Part shown: one piece after another, positions 32,401 through 35,400 of the stretch
Layout of the letters: the number at the start of each line of letters is the position of its first letter
Numbering within the stretch: position 1 is the stretch's first letter
From: Branchiostoma floridae
Taxonomy: Eukaryota > Chordata > Leptocardii > Amphioxiformes > Branchiostomatidae
Assembly (NCBI RefSeq): GCF_000003815.2
Contig: NC_049997.1
Span: 14,386,706 to 14,423,344 of the forward strand
Reading direction: 5' to 3'
DNA length: 36,639 bases
Notes under the pieces: model-generated
What the model saw: the letters and a program-made list of their open reading frames with translations, nothing else
The model's database searches: none
What the model was told of the DNA's origin: nothing
Translations under genes and position numbers: made by a program

Positions 32401-35400
32401 CTCTGACCTCCACTCCATCTCTTGACATATTGATTTTGACCTTGGAACGTTTTCGACATGAGTATGGACACTGATTATGTTTTGACGCACCGGTTTTATG
32501 TTTTCTGTACTGTATGTTGTCCCTGGATGTTCAAAGTTTGACTGATTGTAACCACGTTTATTGTCCTGTATTTATTATTTTATATGTATGTTTGATGGGC
32601 CCCCTTGGAAATCAACTATGCACTGTTGTAGGGGCTACCCATCTGTTTCAAGATGAAATAAATAAATAAATAAACTATGCATGGATTTTTGTGTGCTGCA
32701 TTATGGAAAATTGTGGTAAAATTATCACTTTTCATGTTTTTCCATATGTGCCTGCGTGGCCCGCAGAATATATTAAGAACCGCTTGATGGACTGTAATGA
32801 TTCGTGGGTATATATGTGTTGTTCATCTGACGGTCCTCCTCGACTTTGGGCCTCCTGTTGGCCAACCTTGGTACTGCAACAGTCCTTTTGTTTTTTGTCC
32901 ACGCGTGTTAGGTGGAATATCTTTTTCGCTTTTGCATTGGTCAACTATTGGTAAGGGCCTTTCTTTTAGAATTGTTCATGATATATCCATAAGTTTGCTA
33001 GCCAGTCCGTATAGCAGCAAATTTTTTTTCAGGATTTTACCAGCCCTCATTGATGACATCGTTCCGGAGTCGTAACGACACGAATGCTACAATATCCGGC
33101 TTGTTCAGCGGAGTCCAGTACTCTCTCACCGTTCTTACCTTTGGGCTATGGAACGACAGCGCTAACATCAGCGTAGAGTGTATAACTGGTGAATAGACTT
33201 TAATTAAGAACAAGGAATAGTAAACTAGCATTTTTAAATGTTTCATTGCTAGGCCTATCTGGTCTAAAATGTGTTGCTAATAAAAATGCCTTGAAAGTGA
33301 TGCAGCAATCGATACGCCATGTAATGAACTTCTGATAACTCAAGAACCTATTGTATCCATTACAAAAGTCAGCAAACAGCGGCATTTTTTTCTTATAGTA
33401 TATTCTTCTTTCAACTGCAGGTTTGCCACCTCCTACAAACTTCACCTTCAGCCACGTCACCGAGAGTTCGGTCATTGTTCAATGTCTAAAGCCTGTTGGG
33501 GCCTTGGTGGTTGCCTACAGGGCGTGGCTAACAGACATGGAAACAGGGCAGACAGTTTCTGCACAGTATCTCCCTGGCTCAGCAACTTGGACAACCTTTA
33601 CTTCTCTAACTCCTGCTACAAAGTACGTGGCTGCAATAACATGCATCAGTCCCACCATCGAGGGACCGCAAGCAAGTGTAATAATCATCACAGGTGAAAT
33701 TCAATATCATATTCGTGGGCCTAAAGGCGTGCATGACGTGAAATCAGTATTCTCTTTAGAACACTAGATGTATTTACGATTGCTGCATTTAAAACACATT
33801 TTCATCACTGATCAAAAAAATTCAAATTGGTAATCTCTGTGAGCAAACGAACAAATCGTCAAGAAGAGCAAATGCTACACACAGCGAAGCTGCATTGCAC
33901 CACTGCTACCAGTGCAGCTATTTGTCAAAAATGCTTTATCTCTCTTGAAGATTACTTTTGAATCTTAATAAAGCATTATAGCATATTCTAACGTTGCCTT
34001 CATACTGCAGACACCGATCCTCCAAAGCAGCTGTTAGTGGAAGACATTGGGTACAACAGCCTGGCTCTGTCCTGGACCCCACCGGTTGCTAAGCTGTCAG
34101 AATATAAACTGGCGTACAGCAGAGCTGAGCAAAATAGGAAACGGCGATCTCTCAGATCTGTCACCCTTCCTGGTAACGCCGGTAACTATTGGCTACAAGG
34201 ACTTGTCCCTGCCACAAAATATACCGTCAGCTTGACGGCGGTCAGTCGGTTTGGGCGGAGTAGCGCAATCAACGCAACGGTTATCACAGGTACGATTGTG
34301 TTTTGAATTTGAAGACCTTACGATAGTCTCTCATATTGAGCTTAAAGTTTATCCTGTCTATAATGTTTCCATGTTGAATTAAAGATAAATTAAGAACAAA
34401 GAATATGTTAACGCCATAAATCATGGTTATGTTTTCTTAGTATTCTTCTCATGATTTCACGACTCAGATAATATCTTTCATCCGAACATGATAATCTCAA
34501 GCTTTCCATAAAATTACATCATGTCTTCTTTAAAAAGACTCAGTTTCATCATTCATTACTCCCCGGTAATAAGGTTCTTTGCACACAAAAGGAAAATACA
34601 GACTGGCTCTGATTTCTTCTTCACGTCAGTGCCCTGAATCTTGGAGAAGATTATTATGAAAAGATGATTTGAATTGCTAACTAAAGTAGAACCAGCAAGT
34701 ATTGCCGTCGAGAAATTAGCACAATAATTATTGAAAAGTTAGCAATGAAATTGTTATTGGTTTTGTACTAAAAGCTGGGATATCCAACTCATTGAAACTA
34801 TTCACTGCAGCACTTCTTCTTTTTTGCCATGTAAAGGTGCGGATCCACCCTTTGATTTCAAAGTCGACAATGTTTCCTCCACTTGGATGCATGTGGTATG
34901 GACGCCACCTGTCGCAGCTGTTGTCTCCTATGATCTCACGGTTACTGATGCTACGAGCGAGGAAAAGATACATTTCAGGTAATCTACCATCATATAATAT
35001 AGATAGAAAGTAATTTTTATTTCCACAATCATATCCAGTTGCGTTAGTAACTTCTCTTTGAAGTCATATTTGTCTTCATATTTTTAGATTCAGTCAAACT
35101 GAAAATTTGACATTAGTCTGATATTATATCCAACTAACTATGATGATTAAAAACATCATATTGTATGCACTTAGCTGATCGGGTCAATGTGTTATCTTTC
35201 TATCCAATAATTCTAAATCGAAGACATACTGATATCATAGATGGGAAACAATTGAGAGACTCTTTTACAGTTCACCGAAGAAAGTCGCGGATTTTGTCTG
35301 AAGTGTACAAATTTGGTAGAGCTGGTAGAGACCATGTCAAGTTGTTTGAATTATTCTGTATAAAGTATTGTGTACCTGGATGCCAAAGTGCATCATTGCT

